This document shows, in pieces, positions 33,793 through 43,109 of a DNA stretch of 64,000 nucleotides. A program made the position numbers and the translations under genes. The notes beneath the pieces were generated by a model. The model was given only the letters and a program-made list of their open reading frames with translations, made no database searches and was not told the origin of the DNA. The stretch's first letter is position 1; the number at the start of each line of letters is the position of its first letter. The stretch is from Arcobacter_B sp049472135 (lineage in GTDB: Bacteria > Campylobacterota > Campylobacteria > Campylobacterales > Arcobacteraceae), in contig NZ_JBMOVV010000003.1 in the NCBI RefSeq assembly GCF_049472135.1, forward strand, positions 186,001 through 250,000. Reading direction: 5' to 3'.

Positions 33793-35906
33793 CAATAAAT
33801 AAACTAATATCACTAATCAAAAATGATTCTTCATATGATTTAGAGTTACAAGAAGAGCATTTAACTGCAGATAAAGTAATGATTTGGATAATTCTTTTTC
33901 ATGCTTTTATTGCTATTTTTATCACATCACAATATTATGAGACTTATACCTTAGGAATAATCTCAAGTGGAATTATCCTAACTATTTCAGGTCTTGCTTA
34001 TATCACTTTAGCAGGGACTTTATACTTTAGACTTATTATGGGTATTATGATTATGCTTTTTTCTGCTGTTTTTATTCAACAGCATTTAGGAAGAATTGAA
34101 ATGCATTTCCATGTCTTTATTGGTCTTGCAATTTTGACAATATATAAAGATTTAAGACCTATGCTTTTAGCAAGTTTAGTTATAGCTATTCATCACTTAG
34201 TATTTAACTATTTACAACTTATGAACTTCACTATAAATGAAAATCCTATTAAAGTTTTTTCTTATGGTTGTGGACTTGAATATGTTTTATTGCATGCTGT
34301 TTTTGTAGTTGCGGAAGCTATTGTGTTAAGTTATATTATCACCTTATCAAAAAATCAGCTTATTAAAATGAAAGAGTTACAAAAGCAAGCTCAAAAAGAC
34401 CATAAAGAGGCAGTTTCAGCAGAACAAGTAAAAACTGAGTTCTTAGCTAATATGTCACATGAAATTAGAACACCTATGAATGGTATCATTGGGTTTACAC
34501 ATTTAATACAACAAACACAATTAAATTCAGAACAAAAAAGATTTGTAAATGTTATTGAGTCTTCAACAAAAACTCTTCTTCAAATTGTAAATCAAATACT
34601 TGACTTCTCAAAACTAGAGAGTGAAAAAGTAGAATTAGATTTAACTTCAAATAATCCTTTTGAAGAGTTTGAAAGTTCACTTATGATTTTTCATCCTATT
34701 GCTTCAAAAAAAGAAGTTGATTTTAGTATAGAAATTGACCCATCAATTTATGAGTGTTTAGTTATTGATTCTTTAAAATTAAAACAAATTTTAACAAACC
34801 TTGTTTCTAATGCTTTAAAATTCACATCATCAGGTGGAAAAGTTACGGTTCAAATAAAAAATGAATTCTCAGATGAAAAAGTACAAAGAATTAGTTTTAA
34901 GGTAAAAGATACAGGAATAGGTATTCCAAAAGAGAGACAAAAAACAATATTTAAAGCCTTTACTCAAGTAGATAGTTCTACAACAAGACGTTTTGGAGGA
35001 ACTGGCCTTGGGTTAAATATCAGTGCTTCATATGTAAAACTTATGGGTGGAGAGCTTGAAGTTGAAAGTATTGAAGGTAGAGGAAGTACTTTTAAGTTTG
35101 AACTTGAAGTATTAAAATGTAATCCTAGAAAACCTATAGCTTCTTTATATGCAAAAAATGAAGTTATTGTTTCAAAAGAGGTTTTAGAAGCTTTCCCTAA
35201 ACTATTAAATCAATTACAACAATTAAAGCTTCCATATATACTTATAAATAGAGAAGAAATTGCTACAACAATTATAGATACTAAAGAAGAAAAAGTAGTT
35301 ATTGATAACTCAAAAATCTATTTAGATAGTTGGTTAAAACTTCCAAATAAACCTAAATTAATTCTTTTAGGGGTTAAAGGTTCTAAAGATGAAATGCAAT
35401 CAGTTAGTTTCTTAACTGATTATGATAATACAACTTCGACTTTATACAATCAATTAAGAAAATTTAATGCTGCTGATGGAGCATTAAAAGAGAAAACAAC
35501 TACTGAAAAACCATCTTTTAATCTTCATGTTTTAGTAGCAGAAGATTATTCAATAAATCAAATGTTAATAGCTGAACTACTTAAAAGCTATAAAATTACC
35601 TATGATATAGCAAATGATGGTCACGAAGCTATTGATATGGCTTTAGAGAATAAATATGACTTAGTACTTATGGATATCAATATGCCAAAAATGAATGGAA
35701 TTGATGCTACTAAGAAGTTAAGAGAAGCATTTGATGATACTTTACCAATCATTGCTCTTACAGCAAATGCTGCTGATGGAGATAAGGAATACTTCATCTC
35801 AATTGGAATGGATGATTATTTAAGTAAACCAATAAACCCTTCATTTTTAGAAGATATTTTATATAGATTTTCACAAAGAAAAGAAAAAGGAGAGAATTAT
35901 GAATAA
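33789..35906 (+). CDS. Hybrid histidine kinase with His-rich six-helix membrane sensor
   Basis: 705 residues. Six membrane helices (about 28-187) contain conserved-looking histidines H99, H106, H108 (EMHFHVF), H135, H136 (AIHHLVF) and H169. HisKA has H224 (NMSHEIRTPMNG). HATPase has NLVSNALKFT, DTGIGIP and FGGTGLGLN. A poorly conserved segment (about 445-560) precedes a C-terminal receiver (LVLMDINMPKMNG). The EMHFH/HH helix pattern occurs in some chemoreceptors and suggests a bound metal or haem; this is inference. With the HPt protein and REC-HD-GYP it forms a complete phosphorelay operon. Confidence 0.92.
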   Translation: MTINKLISLIKNDSSYDLELQEEHLTADKVMIWIILFHAFIAIFITSQYYETYTLGIISSGIILTISGLAYITLAGTLYFRLIMGIMIMLFSAVFIQQHLGRIEMHFHVFIGLAILTIYKDLRPMLLASLVIAIHHLVFNYLQLMNFTINENPIKVFSYGCGLEYVLLHAVFVVAEAIVLSYIITLSKNQLIKMKELQKQAQKDHKEAVSAEQVKTEFLANMSHEIRTPMNGIIGFTHLIQQTQLNSEQKRFVNVIESSTKTLLQIVNQILDFSKLESEKVELDLTSNNPFEEFESSLMIFHPIASKKEVDFSIEIDPSIYECLVIDSLKLKQILTNLVSNALKFTSSGGKVTVQIKNEFSDEKVQRISFKVKDTGIGIPKERQKTIFKAFTQVDSSTTRRFGGTGLGLNISASYVKLMGGELEVESIEGRGSTFKFELEVLKCNPRKPIASLYAKNEVIVSKEVLEAFPKLLNQLQQLKLPYILINREEIATTIIDTKEEKVVIDNSKIYLDSWLKLPNKPKLILLGVKGSKDEMQSVSFLTDYDNTTSTLYNQLRKFNAADGALKEKTTTEKPSFNLHVLVAEDYSINQMLIAELLKSYKITYDIANDGHEAIDMALENKYDLVLMDINMPKMNGIDATKKLREAFDDTLPIIALTANAADGDKEYFISIGMDDYLSKPINPSFLEDILYRFSQRKEKGENYE

Positions 35907-36951
35907 TAGTATTAATATTATTGTAATAGATGATGAACCAATGAACATTGCTCTAATTGAAGAACTTTTAAAAAATATGGATGAGCAAATAGAGTTTAAA
36001 TCATTTTTAGACCCCATTGAAGCTTTGACATATCTTGTAAATAATCCTGTAGATGTAATGCTAACAGATTATATGATGCCTCAATTAAATGGAGAACAAC
36101 TAATACAAAGAGCTAAAATCTTACATCCTGAGATGTTAAGTATTATGATTACTGCTGCTGCTGATAATGAGACTATAAAACTTCAAGTTTTAAAAGCAGG
36201 AGCAAATGACTTTTTAACTAAACCTTTAAATGTTATAGAGTTTCAATTAAGAGTTAAAAACCTACTAACACTTAAAAAATCTCAAAAAGCATTAAAAAAC
36301 TTTAATGATGATTTACAAGATAAAATCAAACTAGCAACAAAAGAGCTAATTTCAAGAGAGTATGAAACACTATTTGTTCTTTCAAAAACAGCTGAGCATA
36401 AAGACCCTGAGACAGCTAGCCATATTTCAAGAGTTGCTCACTACTCTAAACTTTTAGCAAAATATTATGGCTTGGATGAAGAAGAACAAGAAAAAATATT
36501 TCATGCTTCACCTTTACATGACTTAGGTAAAATTGGAATTAGAGATGATGTTTTATTAAAGCCTGGAAAATTAGACTTTGATGAATTTGAACATATGAAA
36601 ACACACCCTTTAATTGGATATGAGATTTTAAAAGGAAGTCAAAATCCATTTTTAGAAGCGGGAGCTATTATCTCTTTAACACACCATGAAAAATTTGATG
36701 GTAGTGGTTATCCAAAAGGCTTAAAAGGTGAAGAGATACATGTATATGGAAGAATTACAGCAATTGCAGATGTTTTTGATGCATTAACTTCAATAAGACC
36801 ATACAAAAAAGCTTGGAGTTTTGAAGAAGCTATTGATTTTTTAAATGAACAAAAGAACAAACATTTTGATCCAGTATTTATTGATATATTTATAGATAAT
36901 ATTGATGAAGTTAAAGAGATTTACAAAAAATTTGAAACTATTGAAGAGTAA
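35899..36951 (+). CDS. REC-HD-GYP c-di-GMP phosphodiesterase
   Basis: RpfG-like, 350 residues. The receiver domain has D57 (LTDYMMP) and KP at about 108. The HD-GYP domain (about 150-345) has H207/D208 (HDLGKIG), the HH pair 262-263 and GYP at 270-272 (DGSGYPKGLKGEEI), so the metal and substrate sites look intact. It probably hydrolyses c-di-GMP when phosphorylated through the upstream relay. The start overlaps the hybrid kinase by 8 bp. Confidence 0.95.
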   Translation: MNNSINIIVIDDEPMNIALIEELLKNMDEQIEFKSFLDPIEALTYLVNNPVDVMLTDYMMPQLNGEQLIQRAKILHPEMLSIMITAAADNETIKLQVLKAGANDFLTKPLNVIEFQLRVKNLLTLKKSQKALKNFNDDLQDKIKLATKELISREYETLFVLSKTAEHKDPETASHISRVAHYSKLLAKYYGLDEEEQEKIFHASPLHDLGKIGIRDDVLLKPGKLDFDEFEHMKTHPLIGYEILKGSQNPFLEAGAIISLTHHEKFDGSGYPKGLKGEEIHVYGRITAIADVFDALTSIRPYKKAWSFEEAIDFLNEQKNKHFDPVFIDIFIDNIDEVKEIYKKFETIEE

Positions 36952-36954
36952 AGA

Positions 36955-37503
36955 TTGAATAAAAAAATCTTAGGTTTATCTTTACTTTTTGTTAGTTTTC
37001 TAGCTATGTTTAGTTTTCCATTTATTAGTAATTTTATTGATAAGTCTACACAAATAATTGTAAAAGACTCTCCAAAGCAACCTTGGTTTTTAGATGATGA
37101 GAAAGAAGATTATGCTTTAGTTTATTTTGGATATGTTGGATGTTCTACTGTTTGTATTCTATCTTTAAATGAAATAACCGATATTTATAAAGATATAGAT
37201 AAACAAAAAATTGATTTACCTTTTTATTTTGTAAATATAAACCCTTCACAATCAAAAGAGTTAGTACAGAGTTTTGTTAAAAGTTTTGATAAAAGATTTA
37301 ATGGAATATACCTAAATCAAAATGAACTTGAAAATATTAGAAAAGCATTTAATTTATTGATTATTGAAAACAAAATAGATATTACTCATTCATCAAATCT
37401 TTATCTTTTCAAAAAACAGAAAAATGAGTATAAATTACATAGAATTTATATTACAAAACCCTATGATAAAGAGTTATTACTTGAAACGATAACTTCTAAA
37501 TAA
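36955..37503 (+). CDS. SCO1/SenC-family thioredoxin-fold protein
   Basis: 182 residues, N-terminal membrane anchor (about 5-25), then a thioredoxin fold with the SCO copper/redox motif C63STVC67 (GCSTVC) and the third ligand H145 (ITHSSNLYLF). Such proteins deliver copper to or reduce cytochrome oxidase CuA and other periplasmic sites. It starts with TTG 3 bp after the HD-GYP stop, in the signalling operon rather than beside oxidase genes. That raises a sensory or copper-linked role for the operon. Confidence 0.88.
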   Translation: MNKKILGLSLLFVSFLAMFSFPFISNFIDKSTQIIVKDSPKQPWFLDDEKEDYALVYFGYVGCSTVCILSLNEITDIYKDIDKQKIDLPFYFVNINPSQSKELVQSFVKSFDKRFNGIYLNQNELENIRKAFNLLIIENKIDITHSSNLYLFKKQKNEYKLHRIYITKPYDKELLLETITSK

Positions 37504-37519
37504 TTACTTAGAAGTTATC
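37488..37519. terminator. Bidirectional hairpin between SCO and WG-repeat genes
   Basis: GATAACTTCTAA (37488-37499) and its exact complement (37508-37519) make a 12-bp stem with an 8-nt loop. The arms are made of the last codons of both convergent genes. Confidence 0.7.
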
Positions 37520-38269
37520 AGCTTGTTCAAAAATAGCTTTATGAAGCTCTTTTCCATCTTTATTTATATAAGTCCAAAGATTCTCTTTTTTGACCTTTGC
37601 CACACTATTAGAAAAATCACCTGCTAAATCATATTTTACTTCTGTGATTAATTTACATTTAGTATCAATAAATCCCCACTTAGAGTCTTTTAAAACTCTC
37701 ATTCTATCTTCACTAGATAAAAAAATCATATCATACTCTAAAGGAAGGGATAAAGACATATTTTTACTATTTATACATCCATATTGAACTTTCTTATTCT
37801 TTTCATAGTTTTTAACTATAATAGAGTTATCAATAACATCTCTAACTGAATCATAAACAGGTTTTAAAACCACATCAAAATTTTCATTTATTAAGCCAAA
37901 TTTACCATTGAATTCAACTTTTGCATAGCCATTAAAAAAGTTTCCAATAGAATCAAAAACAACTTTTAGTTTTAAATTCCCTTCTTTGTCAATAATTCCA
38001 TATTTACCATCAATATTTTTAACAACGGCAAACTTTTTATCATTTATATGAAGCCAATGAAAATTAACATAATTTGGATGTTCATATCTATTTGAAGTCA
38101 TATTATCTAAAAAATATACTTTTTCATAAACAGGCTTTACTAAAAGTTTACCCTCATCATTTATAAGTCCATCTTTATCTTTTACTGTAACAGCTGTAGT
38201 GTACTCTTTTTGGCTACAAGCACTAAAAATTAGTGCTATTAAAGGTAATACATAAAATAGCTTATTCAT
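37508..38269 (-). CDS. WG-repeat lipoprotein
   Basis: 253 residues. A lipobox (LIFSAC, Cys 18) predicts a lipoprotein. The rest is six WG (KWR-type) repeats with the pattern GxI(D/N)xxGxxxxxPxYDxxxxF, for example KYGIIDKEGNLKLKVVFDSI and KWGFIDTKCK. WG repeats are structural, often cell-surface protein-binding units; no enzyme activity is implied. It lies 10 bp after the ankyrin-OmpA gene on the same strand, downstream of the secretion genes. Confidence 0.88.
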   Translation of the reverse strand: MNKLFYVLPLIALIFSACSQKEYTTAVTVKDKDGLINDEGKLLVKPVYEKVYFLDNMTSNRYEHPNYVNFHWLHINDKKFAVVKNIDGKYGIIDKEGNLKLKVVFDSIGNFFNGYAKVEFNGKFGLINENFDVVLKPVYDSVRDVIDNSIIVKNYEKNKKVQYGCINSKNMSLSLPLEYDMIFLSSEDRMRVLKDSKWGFIDTKCKLITEVKYDLAGDFSNSVAKVKKENLWTYINKDGKELHKAIFEQADNF

Positions 38270-38279
38270 ACTCTAGCCT

Positions 38280-39608
38280 TTATTCTATTATCTTTTCTAT
38301 ATTAAACTCAACTCTTCTTGAAGCATTTTTATCTTCAATACCTAAATCATCAAAGATTAAATTATCAGAAGACATACCATAAGAGTTATAAACAGAATCT
38401 AACCACTCTTTATTCTGTAAAACTCTTTCATTACTAAGATTTGATGTATACTCAAGAACTTGCTTTGCTCTTTTTTGAGAAAGTATTTTATTTTTGTTAT
38501 ATTTCTCTTCAATTGTTTTTACACTTCTATATTCTGATGAAGTATGACCTTCAACTCTAACTTCTGCAATTTCACTTTTATATTTTTCTAAAACCTTTAA
38601 ATATCTTGGGAAAAAGTCATCTAAAATTGTTTTGTATGAGTCTTTTAAATTACTACTTCCTAAAGAGAATAAAACATTTGGTTTCATAAATCTAAAGATT
38701 AAACCATTTTTATCAAGTGTAGCATTCCATGGTTCAAAATCATCTTTAAACTCTGCCATTAAATCTTCATATAATCCAGAAATAAACTGTGATGGCTCTT
38801 TTGGTTCAACAGCTTTATCTTCTAATAAGTCATTTAAGTTTGAAACTTCTATATCTTTATCAACACTATTTGTACCAATCGCAGTGATTAAGTATGCATT
38901 AGCTGTATCTAAAGTTTTATCTAAAGTTGCACAATATTTATCATTTTGGATTTTAGAATTATATGGTCCAAAAGGTTTTAAACCTTCACTATTTTCATCT
39001 GAAATTGTAAGTTTTACTTTTGTTGCTACACCTTTTACAATAGAACCACAAATCTTATTCTCTTCTTCATCATAATAATCAATCGTGATATCTAACTGTT
39101 CACACATCTTTGTAATGTCATTTGATTGAATCATCATCATAATAAAAATATCACTATTTTTTGAAGAATTATGTAAAGGTGTCATTAGGTGTCTGTCTTT
39201 TACATTTTTTGAAGCTTTATTACATAATAAAAACTTAGACATGGCATTTGTACTATTTCTTGTTGAATCAAGTAAAGGTGTATCTTTAAATACATCTGTG
39301 CTATTTACTCTAGCACCATTTTTTACTAAAAGTTTTGCAATCTCTAACTCATCTAATCTTGCAGCTAAATGTAAAGCTGTATATCCATATTTATCTTTTA
39401 AATTTACATCAATACTTTTTTTAGATAAAAGATTTTCTACTTCTTTTATATCTTTTGCTCTTACTGCATCATGAAGAGGTGTCTCACCTATAAAATCCTG
39501 ACTTTTAGATATATTTTTTTCATTTTTTATAGGATTTGTATCATTTTTCAATGAACATCCTGTTAAAAATAAAAGTGCTATTAATCCAAAAATTACTGTT
39601 TTTCTCAT
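38280..39608 (-). CDS. Ankyrin-repeat OmpA-family lipoprotein
   Basis: 442 residues from the ATG at 39608, preceded by AAGGA with ideal spacing; a start 21 bp further up overlaps the previous gene. Lipobox LFLTGC. Three to four ankyrin repeats (about 35-165: GETPLHDAVRAKD, GYTALHLAARLDELE) are followed by a unique region and a C-terminal OmpA-like peptidoglycan-binding domain (about 300-440: VEGHTSSEYRS, KRAKQVLEY, SRRVEFNI). Ankyrin plus OmpA on one lipoprotein is an unusual mix. Placed after the type I secretion genes it may anchor an envelope assembly; that is inference. Confidence 0.85.
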   Translation of the reverse strand: MRKTVIFGLIALLFLTGCSLKNDTNPIKNEKNISKSQDFIGETPLHDAVRAKDIKEVENLLSKKSIDVNLKDKYGYTALHLAARLDELEIAKLLVKNGARVNSTDVFKDTPLLDSTRNSTNAMSKFLLCNKASKNVKDRHLMTPLHNSSKNSDIFIMMMIQSNDITKMCEQLDITIDYYDEEENKICGSIVKGVATKVKLTISDENSEGLKPFGPYNSKIQNDKYCATLDKTLDTANAYLITAIGTNSVDKDIEVSNLNDLLEDKAVEPKEPSQFISGLYEDLMAEFKDDFEPWNATLDKNGLIFRFMKPNVLFSLGSSNLKDSYKTILDDFFPRYLKVLEKYKSEIAEVRVEGHTSSEYRSVKTIEEKYNKNKILSQKRAKQVLEYTSNLSNERVLQNKEWLDSVYNSYGMSSDNLIFDDLGIEDKNASRRVEFNIEKIIE

Positions 39609-39618
39609 ACTTTTCCTT

Positions 39619-40956
39619 CTACTTCTCATGTAAAGAGTTTTCTTTAACTTTTAATATTGGTTTTAAAATAAAATCCATAATAGTTTTTTTACCAGTAACA
39701 ATATCTACACTAGCAATCATACCTGGAATAATTGGCAGTTTTCTACCATCTTTTTCTAAATAGTTTTTATCAGTTTCAACTATAACTTTGTAATAACTCT
39801 TACCATCTTTAGAGTCTTTATCTACAATACTATCAGCTGAAATCTCTACGATTTTTCCATCTAAACCACCATAAATTGAAAAATCATAAGCTGTAAGTTT
39901 AATCATTACATTTTGACTTGGATTAATAAATGCAATATCTTTAGGGTCAATTTTTGCTTCAATTAAAAGATTTTCACTATCAGGAATAATATCCATTAAA
40001 GTAACTCCCGATTTTACAACTCCACCAATTGTATTCATATAAATCTCTTTAACTGTTCCATTTACATTTGATTTAATTACAGTTTTCTCAATTTTATCTG
40101 TATCAGAAACAAGTCTAGCTTCTGCCTTTTTTATCTCAACAAGAATTCGTTCTAACTCTTTTGAAGCTTCTGTTCTAAACTCTTTTATTCTTTGTTGCTT
40201 TTTCTCTTTTGCCTCAGAAATGGCATAGTTTATTTTTGGAATTGTTAAATCAAATGTTCTTAAATCACCTTTTGTTTGTTGATACTCTTTTTCAACAGTA
40301 ATTAGTTCAATTCTTGATTTTGAACCAGATTCAACCATTCTTTTAATGGTTGCTCTTTGAGCAGTAATTAACTTTAAATTAGTTTTTGCCTGTGATATTT
40401 TAGACCTTAACTCTGCTAATTCTTGCTTTTTTTGATTGATTTGAGAATCAAAAACTTTTAAAGATGTCATAAGTTCATCAATTCTATTTTCGTAAAGCTT
40501 TCTTTGAGAATCTAAATAACCCTCACCTATTTTTCTAACTTTTGAAGAAAACTCTAATTTTGGAATCTCTTTACTCACATCAATATTAGCTTCAAGTTCT
40601 AATCTTTCAACCATAGTAAGCCATTGATTATAACTCTCTTTATTCTCTTCAAAAGTAGCTTGAAATCTAGTAGTATCAATTTTTACTAAAGGCTGATTTA
40701 TTTTAACCTTATCTCCTGATTTTACTAAAATCTCTTCAATTAAACCTCCATCTAAAGATTGAATAGTCTGAATCTTTGAAGAAGGAATTACTTTACCCTC
40801 ACCCCTTGCTAACTCATCAATTTTGGCAATATTTGCCCAGATAATCATTGAAGTTACAAATAAAATAATTGAAAAGAATAATAAATCTACATTAGTCTTA
40901 ATCTTTTCATTAGCTTGACCATAAAGATTATGTACGAAACTTACATCACTTTTCAT
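39619..40956 (-). CDS. Type I secretion membrane fusion protein (HlyD/LapC type)
   Basis: Start at 40956 (MKSDVSFVHNLYG) chosen because AAAGGA precedes it; the longer ORF overlaps the ABC gene by 56 bp. 445 residues: membrane helix (about 24-44), lipoyl-like beta motif (GEGKVIPSSKIQTIQSLDGG), long coiled coils (about 115-285) and a C-terminal beta-barrel half (VIPDSENLLIEAKIDPKDIAF). It bridges the ABC transporter and the outer-membrane channel. It lies between lapB- and OmpA-type genes in one operon. Likely exports the adhesin at 47798. Confidence 0.93.
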   Translation of the reverse strand: MKSDVSFVHNLYGQANEKIKTNVDLLFFSIILFVTSMIIWANIAKIDELARGEGKVIPSSKIQTIQSLDGGLIEEILVKSGDKVKINQPLVKIDTTRFQATFEENKESYNQWLTMVERLELEANIDVSKEIPKLEFSSKVRKIGEGYLDSQRKLYENRIDELMTSLKVFDSQINQKKQELAELRSKISQAKTNLKLITAQRATIKRMVESGSKSRIELITVEKEYQQTKGDLRTFDLTIPKINYAISEAKEKKQQRIKEFRTEASKELERILVEIKKAEARLVSDTDKIEKTVIKSNVNGTVKEIYMNTIGGVVKSGVTLMDIIPDSENLLIEAKIDPKDIAFINPSQNVMIKLTAYDFSIYGGLDGKIVEISADSIVDKDSKDGKSYYKVIVETDKNYLEKDGRKLPIIPGMIASVDIVTGKKTIMDFILKPILKVKENSLHEK

Positions 40957-43102
40957 TTGAATCCTTTTTAGCAAGAATTTTTTGTTTTGGTCCATCGGCA
41001 ATTATCTTACCATCATCTAAAACAATAACTCTATCAACAAGCGCTAGCATTGAAGTTTTATGAGTAACAACAATTACTGTTTGGTCATCTAAAACATTAT
41101 GCAGTTTTTTAATAAACTCTTTTTCTGTTTGCTTATCCATTGAGTTTGTTGGTTCATCTAAAATCATAATATTTGGATTACTAACTAAGGCTCTTGCAAG
41201 TGTAATTGACTGAATTTCTCCACCACTTAAACCTTCACCTCTTTCACCTACCATGAAATCATAACCTGATTCATGCTTACCTAAAAACTCATGAACACCA
41301 GCAATTTTAGAAGCTTTTAAAATCTCTTCATCAGTTGCAAAAGGCTCACCAATAGTAATATTATCTTTTACACTTCCCATAAATAAAAATGGCTCTTGGG
41401 GAACAACACCAATTGCTCGTCTTAAATCAACAGGGTCAATTTGTCTAACATCAGTTTTTTCGATTAGAATCGAACCTTTTTTAGGAACATAAAGATTTTG
41501 AAGTAGTTTTATAAGAGTTGATTTACCTGAACCAATTCTTCCTAAAATGGCTATTTTTTCACCTTGTTTAATCTTTAGATTTACATTTTTTAGAACTTCA
41601 TAGTTTTTATCTTTATATGAGAAAGTTACATCTTTAAACTCAATCTCACCTTTAAGTTCTGGTCTACTTAAATATACTTTGTTCTCTCTTTCAACTTCCA
41701 TTTGCATAATCTTATCAATATTATCTAAGGCTAATACTGTTCTATCATATCTTAAAACCATATTTACAATTTGAGATACAGGAGAGATTGCTCTTCTATT
41801 TAAAAGCATAGCAGCAACAATACCACCCATTGTTAAATCTCCAGTACTTGCTAAATATACCCCACCAATAATGATAAAGATATTTGATAACTGAGAAATA
41901 AAAGAAGTAAAGTACGAAGTGATTTGTGATAGTTCTTGTGATTGTTCATTAAAATAAACTGTTTGACCAATAGACTTATCCCAATGGGCTTTCATCCTAT
42001 TTTGCCCTCTTACACTTTTAATTATTTCTAAACCAGATACTGTTTCATTTAAAGTTGTATGCTTTAACTGCTCTTCTTTTGATGATTGTTTAACTAGTTT
42101 TTGAATTGGCTTTTGCATAATCAAAGAAAAAGCAATAGCAATTAAAAGAGTAGCAACTGTAATCCAACCTAAAATACCACCAATATAAAAGATTATTCCT
42201 ATAAAAATAAATAAAAATGGAATATCAACTATTGTCGCAACTGTTGCCGTACCAAAGAAATCTCTAATTGCTTGAAAAGATTGAAGTCTATTTACAAACA
42301 TACCAGTAGATGCAGGTTTTTGGTCAAGCCTAATATTTAAAAGTTGATCAAATATTTTATTTGACATTACAATATCTGCTCTTTTTGAAGCTTTTGCTAA
42401 ATATTTTGACCTTATAACTTTTAAAATAAAATCAAAAGTCATAACTACAAAAATACCAATTGCAAGTGCCCATAAAGTCTCTATCGCGTTATTTGGTAAA
42501 ATCCTATCATATACATTCATGATAAATAAAGGTGTTGCTATAACAAAGATATTGATAAAAATTGAAGCAATTGCAACTTTTATATATAAATCTTTATTTC
42601 TCTTCATTGCACCCCAAAACCACTTTTTAGGTTGCTCTATTTTTACACCTTGACTAACTCTATTTTCAAAATTATATGCAGGCTTAATAATAATACATTT
42701 ACCTGTGTATCTTTGTTCTAACTCTTCTAAAGTAAGTTTAGTTTCACCTTCACTTATTTCAGGTAGTATTGCTGTTGCACTATTTGAATTTACATCATAA
42801 TCAAGTAAAACAGCAGAACAATTATCTTTTGTATAAATTACAGCAGGAAGTGCTAGTTTATCTATATCAGTTATTTTATCCCTAGCAGCAGGCTTTGAAA
42901 TAAGTCCTATTTTCTTTGCAGAAGCAATAAAATTACCTTGATTTAAAACCTCTCCATGAATCCCTAGTCCATATGACAATGCTTCTTTTGAAACTGCCCT
43001 TTGATGAAATTTAGATAAAAAAAGTAAACATTCCAACAAACAATCAACTTTTCTTTTCCCTTTTAAAAGATCACTCTCTTGAGTATTTAAATTTTCACTC
43101 AT
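40946..43102 (-). CDS. Type I secretion ABC transporter (LapB type)
   Basis: 718 residues. An N-terminal C39-peptidase-like domain (about 15-140) lacks the catalytic cysteine motif, as in RTX/LapB transporters that use it for substrate docking. Six membrane helices (about 165-460) follow, then the ATPase with Walker A GRIGSGKST, signature LSGGE and Walker B IMILDEPT. Overlaps the HlyD start by 11 bp and follows the TolC gene by 7 bp. Confidence 0.95.
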   Translation of the reverse strand: MSENLNTQESDLLKGKRKVDCLLECLLFLSKFHQRAVSKEALSYGLGIHGEVLNQGNFIASAKKIGLISKPAARDKITDIDKLALPAVIYTKDNCSAVLLDYDVNSNSATAILPEISEGETKLTLEELEQRYTGKCIIIKPAYNFENRVSQGVKIEQPKKWFWGAMKRNKDLYIKVAIASIFINIFVIATPLFIMNVYDRILPNNAIETLWALAIGIFVVMTFDFILKVIRSKYLAKASKRADIVMSNKIFDQLLNIRLDQKPASTGMFVNRLQSFQAIRDFFGTATVATIVDIPFLFIFIGIIFYIGGILGWITVATLLIAIAFSLIMQKPIQKLVKQSSKEEQLKHTTLNETVSGLEIIKSVRGQNRMKAHWDKSIGQTVYFNEQSQELSQITSYFTSFISQLSNIFIIIGGVYLASTGDLTMGGIVAAMLLNRRAISPVSQIVNMVLRYDRTVLALDNIDKIMQMEVERENKVYLSRPELKGEIEFKDVTFSYKDKNYEVLKNVNLKIKQGEKIAILGRIGSGKSTLIKLLQNLYVPKKGSILIEKTDVRQIDPVDLRRAIGVVPQEPFLFMGSVKDNITIGEPFATDEEILKASKIAGVHEFLGKHESGYDFMVGERGEGLSGGEIQSITLARALVSNPNIMILDEPTNSMDKQTEKEFIKKLHNVLDDQTVIVVTHKTSMLALVDRVIVLDDGKIIADGPKQKILAKKDSNEK

Positions 43103-43109
43103 AACTACC

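Noticed and set aside
40957..41001. Longer N terminus for the HlyD-type protein
   Set aside because: It overlaps the ABC gene by 56 bp and lacks a ribosome site, while the ATG at 40956 has AAAGGA at good spacing.
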